A stretch of 39,551 nucleotides of DNA from JASFBA01 sp034433695 (GCA_034433695.1 DAOUAK010000111.1:1-39551); one strand, 5' to 3'. Numbered from the stretch's first letter, positions 23,389-31,978 are shown. Made by a program: numbers and translations. Notes: generated from the sequence alone by a model not told the origin.

Positions 23389-23683
23389 CATTCCCGCTTC
23401 CGGCCGGCGGGCCGGACCCTGCGGGCCCGTCGGCGCAGGCCGACGGCGGGCGCGACAGCGCCCCCAAAGGCCGATTTCCATCGGCGCATCCCCGGCCGGC
23501 CTCGGGTGGGCACTCGTCCTTGTCCTCGTGCCGGGGGCGCTGCCCCCGATACCCCCGTTGGGGACGGGGCATCCCCGCTTCCGGCCGGCGGGCCGGACCC
23601 TGCGGGCCCGTCGGCGCAGGCCGACGGCGGGCGCGACAGCGCCCCCAAAGGCCGATTTCCATCGGCGCATCCCCGGCCGGCCT
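23389..23683. repeat. 114-bp direct repeat rich in palindromes, period 181 bp
   Basis: The segment 23389-23502 recurs at 23570-23683 with a single mismatch (T23392 against C23573). Each copy holds three perfect small hairpins: CCGTCGGC-gcag-GCCGACGG, GGGCGC-gaca-GCGCCC and GCCGAT-ttcc-ATCGGC. The 67-bp spacer holds another, CGGGGGC-gct-GCCCCCG. The near-identity shows a recent duplication. The ORFs through it differ in every frame and look non-coding, so this is taken as a REP-like or extragenic palindromic element. Confidence 0.85.
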
Positions 23684-24019
23684 TCTTTCGGGGAAAGGCC
23701 GGCCAGCGACCAGCCCCTACCGATCCTTCGCCCCCTGCCGAGGGAACATGCCGCCTCCCTTGGTCTCCCCCGCAGCAGGCGGGACGCCTGCCCGCAGAAA
23801 GGCGCTACCGCTGGGGGTAAGGGATCTTGCTTTGGTAGCGAAAAATGGGCTAACCTTCGCCGGCTTGGATAACTGGCAAGCGGCGACAAATTGCCTTAGT
23901 GCGGTCAGCGAGCGATTATCCTCGCCCTCGTCGTCAACCAGCCTCCCCCGATTACTCCGGCACTATCGTAAGGGTGACTACATTGGACTCTGACCATCCC
24001 AGCCAACCACCCACGTCGA
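23684..24019. other. Gene-poor stretch with no recognised gene
   Basis: From the end of the direct repeat to the pseudogene there is no ORF with a plausible start and protein-like composition. The base composition falls to a lower GC content after about 23820. The only structure seen is the palindrome at 23775-23791. Confidence 0.6.
23775..23791. repeat. REP-like palindrome GCAGGCG-gga-CGCCTGC
   Basis: A perfect 7-bp hairpin with a 3-base loop in non-coding DNA. It resembles short palindromes that recur between genes in Chloroflexota, from memory; only one exact copy is seen here. Confidence 0.5.
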
Positions 24020-24626
24020 TTACCTCTCTCTGTTACTGGTCCTGAGACGCCTCCCCCCAAAAAGGCCTTCAACTTGTACCTTCCTGGCGGAATCGGGTGC
24101 TAAGTTCCATAGAGATGTATGGCCTCCTGCTTTTTGCCTCCAGTTCCGTAACACAACTCCGACCAGGCGGAAGCATAGAAAATACTTCTTGGGGGAAAGA
24201 GGGGAAGATGGCGAGAATCTCTCGGTCATCACAGCAATCCAGTCCAATTTCTGTACCGTCGGTTGACCTCATGTCAATCCGGAGTTGGAATGGACAGTCG
24301 ATCCAATGAATACCTCCAAGTGATATCCTTTCAGGGCGAACGAAGATAACCGGGTGATCGGTCTCATTGGTGATCGTAAGTCGAAGGGAGATAGAATCGG
24401 TGTACCGGACAACATCCTGGACCAGGTCGAGGTGGATTGAAAGCCACCCATATTGCTGCGGGCCTAGATCGTGTCTGCGCTTGAAAACTTCCCCAAGTTT
24501 TATAACCTTTCTGGCTTGCAGCACACTTTCGGGCAGTTCAAACTCGTTGCTGGCACAGGAAGGTATAGAAACTGGAGATGGGGTGGGGGTGGTCGGAACA
24601 AAGGTTGGGGACCCAGGAACAGAACA
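24020..24626 (-). pseudogene. Probable remnant of a lipoprotein-like gene
   Basis: One - strand frame reads ACSVPGSPTFVPTTPTPSPV, the usual Cys-plus-Pro/Thr linker of a Chloroflexota lipoprotein, followed by a protein-like domain (LSIHLDLVQDVVRYTD, LRLTITNETDHPVIF, FPSFPQEVFSMLPPGRSCV) similar in style to BsuPI-type beta domains. No signal peptide precedes the Cys in any frame; the frame is closed by TAG about 19 codons upstream. At the 3' end the frame stops at FRQEGTS (24069), but a neighbouring frame continues as VEGLFGGRRLRTSNRER, as if a frameshift had occurred near 24075. A shorter GTG-started ORF (24524 to 24069) is possible but lacks a good ribosome site. The lower GC content differs from the flanks. 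Confidence 0.4.
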
Positions 24627-24901
24627 CGCACGGAGAGCCCTGCACCGGTTACCCGAACCTCGAAGGCGGCAGGGCCGACGCTACTCGGGGCTGGCACTCC
24701 TGGCTTGCCTGTTGCTGGCCGCACGTTAGGCGAGACCTCGGTACGGGAGATGTGGATGTGGGCCCAGGCGCACGCCTCTCTGCCCCAGGTTATTTGGGGA
24801 TACGAGCCGTATCCCGGCCCTGGGCACGTTATGAGAAAATCGAAAAGCCCTGGATTCTTTCCTTCCCCCTCTCTCATCGAGGGCTAGGAAGAGTGAATTT
24901 G
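24627..24901. other. Non-coding stretch upstream of the DUF1461 gene
   Basis: No convincing gene, repeat or hairpin was found here. The open frames on both strands are low in protein-like content and lack ribosome sites. Confidence 0.5.
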
Positions 24902-24910
24902 TGGTATAAT
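24902..24910 (+). promoter_or_regulatory. Extended -10 promoter of the DUF1461 gene
   Basis: TGG-TATAAT, an extended -10 element with a perfect hexamer at 24905-24910 and no clear -35 box. The start codon is 43 bases downstream. Confidence 0.55.
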
Positions 24911-24952
24911 GCCCTCCAAGGCTCGGACCGAGGCGGCCTTTCGGAGGTGACG

Positions 24953-25627
24953 GTGCGCTCTGCCTGGTCCAAAGCGATGCAGATCCTGGCGATCCTGCTC
25001 CTTCCGCCGGCCCTGCTGGGCCTGGCCCTGCGGCTGACGACGCTACCTGCCCTGGTGCGCTGGGAATACCAGCGGCCCGACTTTCCTCCCGACCCCTATG
25101 GCCTTTCCACGGCGGAACGCATCCGGCTGGCCGAGGCCTGCCTGGACTATCTCCTCACCGGGGCGGAAATCGAGCGCCTGGCCGAGATTCCCCTGGGAGA
25201 TCGGCCGGCCTTCAGCCCAAAGGAACTGTCCCACATGGAGGATGTCAAGCGGGTGTTGGGGGCTCTGTGGGGGACGGGGATCGCCTCCGGCCTGGTGGTT
25301 CTGGGAGGAACCGTCGCCCTCGCCGTCCATCCCTCCACCCGCCGCCGGGCCCCCATCGCCCTCCTAGGGGGAAGCCTTCTGGCCGTAGGATGTGTGGCGG
25401 CCGTCGGGGGACTCATGCTCCTGGGCTGGGACACCTTTTTCACCGGCTTTCACGAGATTTTCTTCCCTCCCGGTTCCTGGACCTTTGCCTACTCCGATAC
25501 CCTGCTCCGCCTGTACCCGGAGCGTTTCTGGATGGATATGGGAGGGATCCTCGTCGGCTGTATCCTGGCCGAGGCGTTCGCCATCGCCGGAGGAGCCTTC
25601 TTCTGGCTCAGACGGATGTCCGGGTGA
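24953..25627 (+). CDS. DUF1461/TIGR01906-family integral membrane protein
   Basis: The 224-residue protein has four predicted helices: one near the N-terminus, two in the middle and one at the end. The extracytoplasmic loop holds the family signature HMEDVKRVLGALW and then FHEIFFPPGSWTFAYSDTLLRLYPERFW. The family is widespread in Gram-positive bacteria and Chloroflexota; some members (Lit-type) are lipoprotein intramolecular transacylases, but assigning that activity here is not justified by sequence alone. The GTG at 24953 is chosen because GGAGG lies five bases upstream and the promoter ends before it; a much longer in-frame ORF begins upstream of the promoter and is rejected. It ends five bases from the convergent transporter gene. 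Confidence 0.85.
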   Translation: MRSAWSKAMQILAILLLPPALLGLALRLTTLPALVRWEYQRPDFPPDPYGLSTAERIRLAEACLDYLLTGAEIERLAEIPLGDRPAFSPKELSHMEDVKRVLGALWGTGIASGLVVLGGTVALAVHPSTRRRAPIALLGGSLLAVGCVAAVGGLMLLGWDTFFTGFHEIFFPPGSWTFAYSDTLLRLYPERFWMDMGGILVGCILAEAFAIAGGAFFWLRRMSG

Positions 25628-25632
25628 CGGCC

Positions 25633-27432
25633 CTATAGCGGCCAGAGTACGGGCAGGAGCAGAAGGATGAGCGCAGAGAGGAGGAGGGTCAGCGGCAGGC
25701 CCACCCGCAGGTAATCCCGGAAACGGTAGCCGGCCGGCCCCATCACCAGCACGTTGACCGGATGGCCGAGGGGGGTCAGGAAGGCCATCGAGGTCGAGAG
25801 GGCCACGGCCATAGCCAGGGAACGGGGGTTGGCCCCGATCGCCAGGGCCGCCTGGATGGCCATCGGGGCCACCACGCTGGCCACCGCCGGCCCGTTCATC
25901 ACCTGGGTCAGGAGCGTCCCCAGGAGGAAGAAACCGGCCAGGAGCGCCCAGGGGCCGGCCGGACCTAACCAGGCCACGATATGCCCCGCCAGAAGGGAAG
26001 CCGCGCCGGTCTTGGTCATGGCTGTGCCCAGGGGGAGCATCCCGGCGATGAGAAAGATGCTCTTCCACTCGATGGAGCGGTAGGCCTGATCCAGGGTGAG
26101 AATGCCGACCAGCACCATAAGGAGCGCCCCGCCCAGCATAAACTCCCCGATCAGGGAGGGGAAGAGGGCGACCAGCACCAGCGTGGCGACCATAATGGCC
26201 AGCGCCGGCCGACTCCGACGCAGCGGCACGGCCTCCTCTTCTTCCCCCAGGAGAACCAGGTCGGGTTCCCCCCGCAGGAGCGAGAGGCTCCGGCGCGGCC
26301 CCTGCAGGAGCAGGGCATCGCCGAACTGGAGCGGAAGGTCGCCCAGGGAAGTACGAATGGGCCGGCCGGCCCGCCAGATCGCCAGCACATTCATGCCGTA
26401 CTTTTCCCGAAAGTGCACACTCCGCAACGTCTGCCCGATCAACGTGGAGCGCGGGGCCAGCACCGCCTCCACCACGGCCACCTCCGGCGACTCCAGGTCT
26501 TCTTCGCGCCAAGGGCGCGGGGGCAGGATTTCCAAGTAAGGCGGCACATCTTGTCGGCGAAACTCCTCCACCTTTCCTTCCAGGAGCACGATGTCCCCTT
26601 CCTGAAAGAGGGTATCCGGGGAAGGCGAGAGAAGGACCTTCCCGCCCCGTTCCAGGGCCACGACGGCGAGGTTATAGCGTTCCCGGAAGGTGCTCTGGGC
26701 CAGGGGGCGGCCGATCAGGTAGGAGCCGGCCGGCACCCGCGCCCGGAAGAGCCGTTCGCCCAGCCGGTACACCTCCACCAGGTCGCTTTGCCGGGAAAGG
26801 GTGGAACCCCGCTCCGGAAGGAGTTGCGTCGGCAGGAGGTGGCGCCCCCAGAGGACCATATACGCCACGCCGACGGCTACGATCGGCAGGCCCAGAAGGA
26901 AAAAATCCAGGAGGCCGTAGCCCGGAATCCCCTGCTCCCGCAGGAGGCTGCTGACGACGATGTTGGTGGTGGTCAGGAGGGTGGCCATTCCCCCCAGGAT
27001 CGTCCCCAGGGCCAGCGGCAGGAGGAGGCGGGAAAGGCCCAGACGGGCCTTCCGGGCCGCCCCGGTGACGGCCGGCAGGAGCACCGAGGCCGCGGCGATG
27101 TTGTTCATAAAGAGGGAGAAAAAGGCCCCGGCCAACATCACCACGGCGACCAGCCGGCCCTCTTCCTTCCCCCCCAGGCGCAGGAGAAACCCTCCCACCT
27201 GATCGGTCACGCCGCTACGCCGCAACCCCTCGGTCAGGATAAAGATGGCCAGGATGGTCACCACGGCCGAGCGGCTGAAGCCGGAAAAGGCCTCCTGGGG
27301 GGTCAGGACGCCGCTGAGGCCCAGGGCCACGACGACCAGGAGGGCCACCAGGTCGGAACGCAACCGCTCGCTCAGAAGAAGGGCGATGGCAGACAGGAGG
27401 ATAGCGAAGGTGAGGAGCAGATTTCGGTCCAC
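25633..27432 (-). CDS. SLC13/DASS-type permease with two TrkA-C (RCK_C) domains
   Basis: The 599-residue transporter has an N-terminal membrane half (about residues 1-205), two cytoplasmic TrkA-C domains, and a C-terminal membrane half. The TrkA-C domains contain GSYLIGRPLAQSTFRERY and RSTLIGQTLRSVHFREKY. The two halves carry the repeat motifs FMNNIAAASVLLP and QVMNGPAVASVVAPMAI, the substrate and sodium sites of the family (S/N-N-T/A). Relatives move dicarboxylates, sulfate or other anions; the RCK_C pair may sense a ligand. It starts at GTG with GGGGA ahead of it and is 12 bases after rtcA on the same strand, so it is probably co-transcribed with it. The substrate cannot be read from the sequence. 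Confidence 0.88.
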   Translation of the reverse strand: MDRNLLLTFAILLSAIALLLSERLRSDLVALLVVVALGLSGVLTPQEAFSGFSRSAVVTILAIFILTEGLRRSGVTDQVGGFLLRLGGKEEGRLVAVVMLAGAFFSLFMNNIAAASVLLPAVTGAARKARLGLSRLLLPLALGTILGGMATLLTTTNIVVSSLLREQGIPGYGLLDFFLLGLPIVAVGVAYMVLWGRHLLPTQLLPERGSTLSRQSDLVEVYRLGERLFRARVPAGSYLIGRPLAQSTFRERYNLAVVALERGGKVLLSPSPDTLFQEGDIVLLEGKVEEFRRQDVPPYLEILPPRPWREEDLESPEVAVVEAVLAPRSTLIGQTLRSVHFREKYGMNVLAIWRAGRPIRTSLGDLPLQFGDALLLQGPRRSLSLLRGEPDLVLLGEEEEAVPLRRSRPALAIMVATLVLVALFPSLIGEFMLGGALLMVLVGILTLDQAYRSIEWKSIFLIAGMLPLGTAMTKTGAASLLAGHIVAWLGPAGPWALLAGFFLLGTLLTQVMNGPAVASVVAPMAIQAALAIGANPRSLAMAVALSTSMAFLTPLGHPVNVLVMGPAGYRFRDYLRVGLPLTLLLSALILLLLPVLWPL

Positions 27433-27444
27433 CGGTATCCCCGC

Positions 27445-28503
27445 CTACGGCCGTACTTCCACCCGACCGGGCCGGCCTTCTTCTCCCTCGATCGTAATCT
27501 GCACCGGTAAAAAGTGCTGTACAACCCAGGCGTTCGTCAGCAGATGCTGGGTGAGGCGGCAGGTCGTGAAGGAGGAAGGCCCCGAGGCCAGGGCCAGGGG
27601 AAGGATCAGTTGGTCGGCCAGGTGCATTTCCACCGCCGCCCCGCTCCGGTACCAGGCCAGGAAATCGGCGCAGGCCTCCTGGGCGACCTGTTCGGCCGGT
27701 TTTCCTCGCTCGCCCAGGGCGCTGAAGCCGGCATAGACGTTTTCGCACTCGGCGACGAGGATGACGGTGCTGCCGATTCCGGCCGAGGGGGCGCGGAACA
27801 CTTCCAGGTGGGGATGGAGGCCGGCCTGGCGGAGGAGGTTTTCGGCCTGCCGTCCCTGCCGCTCGCCCACGTGGGCCGGCAGTTCCGAATAGGCCGAGAG
27901 GACCCACAGGCGGCGGAGGGCCCCCCGCTCCTCGAGCGCCAGAGGTTTCAAGGACGACCGGCCGCTTCCACGCACCCATACGGTCACTTCACCCCCACCC
28001 TGGGGATACCACCCCCAACGGGAAATTCGACCGCGCATGGACAGGCCCATCTTCTCCAGCATGGGGAGATAGACGCGCTCCAGGTGGTGGTAGGGTGGGC
28101 TCCAGGCCACGTGGGTGCCACCGCGGACGGTGAGTTTCGATTCCCCCTCGGCCAGAGCCAGCGGGAGGAGGAGGGTATGCAACACCAGCGTGACCGAGCC
28201 GGCGCTGCCACCTTTACGCTGTTCGGCCACATCGAAGCGGTATTCCCCGGCCTGGACCTGTCGGCGCGGGGAAAAGGCCAGGGTGGTGGAGCCCAGGTGG
28301 GCGCCTTCCAGGGCGGCGTCACAGAGGCGGGCGCAGGCCAACACGCCGGTGAGGTGCTGGGCTTCCAGGCCCGGCTTGCGCCGGCCGGCCCGTATCTTCT
28401 CGATGCGCACCGGCCGGCCGGTCAGGGCCGAAAGGGTGAGCGCGGTGCGCAAGACCTGCCCGCCGCCTTCGCCGTAAGAACCGTCAATTTCGACCCACTC
28501 CAT
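27445..28503 (-). CDS. rtcA: RNA 3'-terminal phosphate cyclase
   Basis: The 352-residue enzyme converts RNA 3'-phosphate ends to 2',3'-cyclic phosphates with ATP, through an adenylated His. The family landmarks are in order: IDGSYGEGGGQVLRTAL at the start, RAGRRKPGLEAQHL, GGTHVAWSPPYHHLERVYLPML, and MHLADQLILPLALA with the nucleophilic His near residue 294. Length is typical (about 340). The ATG has AAGGCGG ahead. There is no rtcB ligase or rtcR regulator next to it, and the gene is followed by an anion transporter; the usual bacterial rtcBA pairing is absent here. A weak promoter (TTTCAC, 16 bp, TAGAAT) may lie in the 54-base gap upstream. Confidence 0.95.
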   Translation of the reverse strand: MEWVEIDGSYGEGGGQVLRTALTLSALTGRPVRIEKIRAGRRKPGLEAQHLTGVLACARLCDAALEGAHLGSTTLAFSPRRQVQAGEYRFDVAEQRKGGSAGSVTLVLHTLLLPLALAEGESKLTVRGGTHVAWSPPYHHLERVYLPMLEKMGLSMRGRISRWGWYPQGGGEVTVWVRGSGRSSLKPLALEERGALRRLWVLSAYSELPAHVGERQGRQAENLLRQAGLHPHLEVFRAPSAGIGSTVILVAECENVYAGFSALGERGKPAEQVAQEACADFLAWYRSGAAVEMHLADQLILPLALASGPSSFTTCRLTQHLLTNAWVVQHFLPVQITIEGEEGRPGRVEVRP

Positions 28504-28557
28504 CTTGAACCGCCTTTTCTTGCGATTCTAGCCCACCCGGAAGGTGGTGAAACCCGC

Positions 28558-29823
28558 TCAGCCCCTGGCCTTCCCCACAAGCATTTCGTAGAGGGCGACA
28601 ATCTGTCCGGCAATCTCCGTCCAGGAGAATTTGCGGGCCATTTCCATCCCGTAGAGCCCCATCCGACGGCGCAATTGGCAATCCTGGAGCAACTGGGAGA
28701 TGCGGTTAGCCAGGGCCAAAGGGTCGCCCCGGGGCACCAGAAAGCCTGTCACCCCGTCCTCGACGATATAGGTCAGCCCGCCGACGCGGGAGGCCACCAC
28801 CGGCGTGCCGCAGGCCAGAGATTCCAGCGCCACCATGCCGAACGACTCGTAGTGGGAGGGGACGATGCAGATGTCGGCGGCGGAGTAGTAATAGGGCAGT
28901 TCATCCTGGTCGCGCCGGCCGAGGAAGGTCGCCAGAGGGCGCAACCCCAGTTCCTCCTTGAGGCGCTCCAGGCGGTCCATCTCCTGCCGAAGGGCCCCGT
29001 CGCTGCTCTCGGCATCACCGCCCACCAGGGCCAGACAGGTCCGGCAGGCCCAGTCGTCCGGGAGGTCCCGAACCACATAGGCCATGGCCCGGAGGAGGTC
29101 GTCCACGCCCTTCAGGGGATCCATCCGGCCGACGTAGAGGAGCATATGCGCCTCCTCACAGGGTTCGCAGGGGGTTCCCACATGGGCGCGGGCCTCTACT
29201 TTGGGGATGGGGCGGAAGCGTTCCAGGTTCACCCCGGGCGGAATCACGTGGATGCGCTCCATCGGGGCCCGGTAATACTCGACCAGCTGGTCGCGTTCCA
29301 GGGGGGTGGCGGCAACGATGGCCTCCACATCATGGACGATCTCTTCTTCGGCCTGAAACCGGCGGCGGTCCTCCCGGTAACCCCGTTCCCGGCCGAACGT
29401 TTCTTTGGCCGCGCCCAGGGTGTGGAACATGTGCACAATGGGGACCCTCCACCCCTCCTCGCGCAGTCGGCGAGCCACCAGGGCCGAGAGCCAGTAGTGG
29501 CTGTGGAGGAGGTCATAGCGCAGGTGCTCCTCCTCGGCCCTGCGGCGGACCTCGCGGGCAAAGTCGGGGAGATAGCGCCAGAGGGTATGTTTATCCAGCG
29601 GCATCTCGGGGCCGGCCGGTATGTGGATGACCCGCGCATTTTCCCCGAACCAGCGCACCCGGGGGATATGCGGATCCTGAGAACGGGTGAAGACGTCCAC
29701 GGCCAACCCGCGCCGGCCCAACTCCCGGGCCAGTTCTCGGACGTAAACGTTCATCCCCCCGGTATCTTTGCCTCCCAGGGTGGCCAGGGGACAGGTGTGG
29801 ACACTGAGCATGGCGATGCGCAT
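28558..29823 (-). CDS. Family 4 glycosyltransferase, MshA/sucrose-phosphate-synthase-like
   Basis: The 421-residue GT-B enzyme transfers a sugar from a nucleotide donor. The N-terminal domain has the GGMNVYVRELARELGRRG loop (22-39), which in MshA and sucrose-phosphate synthases contacts the acceptor and donor. HSHYWLSALVA follows, then VIPPGVNLERF. The C-terminal domain has LLYVGRMDPLKG and the donor-binding E-x7-E motif in HYESFGMVALES. The ATG has AGAGG ahead of it. The neighbouring upstream gene is a BioF2-like acyltransferase, 25 bases away and probably co-transcribed; such pairs occur in cell-envelope glycan and glycolipid synthesis. The acceptor is unknown; MshA function (mycothiol) is not claimed. 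Confidence 0.9.
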   Translation of the reverse strand: MRIAMLSVHTCPLATLGGKDTGGMNVYVRELARELGRRGLAVDVFTRSQDPHIPRVRWFGENARVIHIPAGPEMPLDKHTLWRYLPDFAREVRRRAEEEHLRYDLLHSHYWLSALVARRLREEGWRVPIVHMFHTLGAAKETFGRERGYREDRRRFQAEEEIVHDVEAIVAATPLERDQLVEYYRAPMERIHVIPPGVNLERFRPIPKVEARAHVGTPCEPCEEAHMLLYVGRMDPLKGVDDLLRAMAYVVRDLPDDWACRTCLALVGGDAESSDGALRQEMDRLERLKEELGLRPLATFLGRRDQDELPYYYSAADICIVPSHYESFGMVALESLACGTPVVASRVGGLTYIVEDGVTGFLVPRGDPLALANRISQLLQDCQLRRRMGLYGMEMARKFSWTEIAGQIVALYEMLVGKARG

Positions 29824-29848
29824 ACGAGAACCTCTGTCGTGTGGAGTT

Positions 29849-30880
29849 TCAGCCCGGAAGCCGGGGGCGGGAAGGGTGGCGGACGGTCAGGTGGTAGACG
29901 GCGCCATCCACAGCCCCGAAACGGTACTTGTAACTTTCGCTGCCGCGCAGGAAGTCGAAGCGCCTCTTCCGGCGGGCGATAGCGTCCTGGATGCAGTAGG
30001 CCAGGAGGACGATGCCGGAGGAGAGTTCGGGACGCCAGGTGGGGTCGAAGCCCGAGTTGTAGAGCAGGAGATCGCCCCCGTAGTCGAAGCACCAGAGGGA
30101 AGCGGCCGGCCGGCCGTCGAGCCAGAGGGTATACAGGTTGAGCCAGCCGGCTTCCCAGGTCATCCGGGCCATATCGCGGAAGAAGGCGGCCATTTGGGGG
30201 GTCATGAAGGCTTCCTTCTCCGAATGGCTGGCCCGGTGTAGCCGGATAAAAGTCTCCACCGCTTCCTCCAGGCCGGCCGGTTCCTGAAGGCGGGACCAGC
30301 GTACTTCGGCCTCGGCTTCGGCCCGGCGCACCTTCCTCCGAATTTCATGGCGCTGTTTCTTATCCAGGGTGGTGAGATAGGCCTCCCAGTCTTCGGGAAG
30401 GGGGATATAAGGTGCCGCCTCCTCCAGTTCGATGGCGAAATCCTCCGGGAGACATCCCTCGCAAACCCGGCGCAGGGCCTCGGGGGTCGGAGAGGCGGAC
30501 GGCAGACAGTGCAGGTCAAGGAGGTCCCAGGAAAGTTCGGCAAGGAGGTATTCCCAGAAGGCCCGGTAGACCTCGCTTTCCTGCCCTCGGGCCACGACCA
30601 GGTCCAGGTAGTCGGAGACCTCCAGCCCGCCGATGAGGCGGAGGATACGCCGGCCGGCCTCCTCCTGGATGTAGAGAGGGGCAATTCCCCGGAGCGCGCC
30701 GGTTTCGTCGCGGGCCAGGAGGAGGCAAAGTTCCAGGGTCGTCCCAAAGTGTCGCCACCAGACTTCCTGCCACTGCGGGGTCAGGAAAAGGGTGTCCACC
30801 GCCGCATGGCGGAGGAGAGACGACCATTCCTCCACCAGTTCGGTAAAGTTATCCGCTGTGGTCAAGTGCTCGACACGCAC
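29849..30880 (-). CDS. GNAT-superfamily acyltransferase, BioF2-like/FemAB-like (Acetyltransf_6)
   Basis: The 343-residue protein matches the two-lobe GNAT type: VEEWSSLLRHAAVDTLFLTPQWQEVWWRHFG at the start, a central KKQRHEIRRKVRRAEAE helix, and LYTLWLDGRPAASLWCFDYGGDLLLYNSGFD followed by FDFLRGSESYKYRFGA. Members add acyl or aminoacyl groups in polysaccharide or peptidoglycan-linked pathways. The GTG at 30880 is chosen because GGAGG lies six bases ahead and the promoter lies at 30913-30941; the longer ORF to 31102 has low-complexity sequence and would include the promoter. It leads a two-gene unit with the GT4 glycosyltransferase. Confidence 0.85.
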   Translation of the reverse strand: MRVEHLTTADNFTELVEEWSSLLRHAAVDTLFLTPQWQEVWWRHFGTTLELCLLLARDETGALRGIAPLYIQEEAGRRILRLIGGLEVSDYLDLVVARGQESEVYRAFWEYLLAELSWDLLDLHCLPSASPTPEALRRVCEGCLPEDFAIELEEAAPYIPLPEDWEAYLTTLDKKQRHEIRRKVRRAEAEAEVRWSRLQEPAGLEEAVETFIRLHRASHSEKEAFMTPQMAAFFRDMARMTWEAGWLNLYTLWLDGRPAASLWCFDYGGDLLLYNSGFDPTWRPELSSGIVLLAYCIQDAIARRKRRFDFLRGSESYKYRFGAVDGAVYHLTVRHPSRPRLPG

Positions 30881-30912
30881 TTTGGGCCTCCGGACCGGCT
30901 TCTGCAGCAGAT

Positions 30913-30941
30913 ATTGTACTACGTCTGTCCGGCCGGGGCAA
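30913..30941 (-). promoter_or_regulatory. Promoter of the GNAT-GT4 operon
   Basis: On the - strand TTGCCC (30941-30936), a 17-bp spacer and TACAAT (30918-30913), about 26 bases ahead of the start. Confidence 0.6.
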
Positions 30942-30983
30942 AAGCCCCGATTGCAAACCCAGGGGCAACTCGACCGGGCCGGC

Positions 30984-31613
30984 CTAATAGATGCGTCGTC
31001 CGAAACCGTCTCGGGTGGCCGAATTATCGTAGATTTCCTCGATCGTGAAGACATAGGCCGGCCGTTTCGGCCACTCCTCCGGGCGGGGGCGGTGATAGAC
31101 ATCGTGCTGGGCGTTGAGCAGGGTATGGTAGATGCTGCCCTCCTGGTGGATTTCCACCCGTCCCCGCACCTCGTAACTGGTGGCCGGGGGCTGGAAGAAG
31201 AGGAGCGTGGCGGTCGGGTTGGCCTGAAAGTTCTCCCAGGAATGTCCTCGGGCCAGTTCCAGCGTGCCCAGTCGGGTGAAATCGATCCGCTCGGCGCAGC
31301 CTTCGCCGTAGAGGAGGCGCATCAGGAGGAACAGGCCTTCCCGGCTGTAGCCCTCTCGCCAGCCGCGCCGGATATGCTCCAGGTAGGCGGAGAGCGTTTC
31401 CTCCAGGTATTCCTCTTTGGGGATAAAGCCCACCCCCTTGATGGAGGCGTTGAGGCCGGCCGGTCCCCACGAGACCACCGCCGGACTGTGCCGGGTAAAG
31501 CCCAGGAAGATTTCGTGGGCCGGCACGGCTTCTCCCTCGGCCTGGCGGCGGATCAGGTGCGCCCGTTCTTCATAGAGCCAGCGGATAAACTCGGCCGGAA
31601 GGGTTGGGTTCAT
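30984..31613 (-). CDS. Pyridoxamine 5'-phosphate oxidase-like flavin-binding protein
   Basis: The 209-residue protein begins with a helical part and ends in a split-barrel-like domain: GHSWENFQANPTATLLFFQPPATSYEVRGRVEIHQEGSIY, then RPAYVFTIEEIYD. The pattern of short strands with a conserved R-G-R-V/A turn is seen in the FMN-binding split-barrel group of PNPOx-related proteins, which bind FMN, F420 or haem. It lacks the full PNPOx active-site set, so its reaction is open. The chosen ATG has GGAGAAG ahead of it; the longer ORF starts 20 codons upstream without a ribosome site. A strong promoter at 31692-31720 drives it as a single gene. Confidence 0.6.
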   Translation of the reverse strand: MNPTLPAEFIRWLYEERAHLIRRQAEGEAVPAHEIFLGFTRHSPAVVSWGPAGLNASIKGVGFIPKEEYLEETLSAYLEHIRRGWREGYSREGLFLLMRLLYGEGCAERIDFTRLGTLELARGHSWENFQANPTATLLFFQPPATSYEVRGRVEIHQEGSIYHTLLNAQHDVYHRPRPEEWPKRPAYVFTIEEIYDNSATRDGFGRRIY

Positions 31614-31691
31614 CTTTTCTTCTCCTGAGAAAGCCCGGTCGGGAAGTCCGGCCAGGCGTCCGGGTACGGTCATCTGGGTTGTTCCGCCGGC

Positions 31692-31720
31692 ATTATAGAG
31701 GCAGGCCGGCCGGCCGTCAA
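31692..31720 (-). promoter_or_regulatory. Promoter of the PNPOx-like gene
   Basis: On the - strand TTGACG (31720-31715), a 17-bp spacer and a perfect TATAAT (31697-31692). It is among the best promoter matches in the window. Confidence 0.75.
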
Positions 31721-31738
31721 CCGCTTTTCGGCCCCTCC

Positions 31739-31775
31739 GCTGGGTAGACGACGGCAGTGCCGTCGCCTACCCAGC
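31739..31775. repeat. 37-bp near-perfect palindrome, REP-like
   Basis: GCTGGGTAG at 31739-31747 pairs with CTACCCAGC at 31767-31775. After one mismatch (A31748/C31766), CGACGGCA at 31749-31756 pairs with TGCCGTCG at 31758-31765 around a single base. It lies just upstream of the PNPOx-like promoter in a 305-base gap with no other gene and may be a mobile extragenic palindrome or a bidirectional terminator. Confidence 0.65.
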
Positions 31776-31978
31776 CCGACAAAATTGGGGCACACCCTCG
31801 GCGCAGGGGGATACGATATGGCCGCCAAGCGAGTCTGACCGACCGGAGGATGGGATTCATATTCCCCTACCCTCCGAACAAGGGCCTATCCGGGAACAGG
31901 CGCAGGCCGGCCTGGAAAGGCCTTCCGGTCGGGCTGGTTCCCGGCAGGTTTGCAGAAAGGCATCCCCTCTTGCCGAGT

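Noticed and set aside
23385..23993. A 202-codon ORF through the direct repeat
   Set aside because: Composition is Pro/Ala/Gly/Arg from the repeat DNA, the reading frame differs between the two copies, and equivalent ORFs exist on the other strand.
24578..24952. A 125-residue N-terminal extension of the DUF1461 protein
   Set aside because: It would start upstream of the promoter and pseudogene region and lacks membrane or domain character; GTG at 24953 has a well-placed GGAGG.
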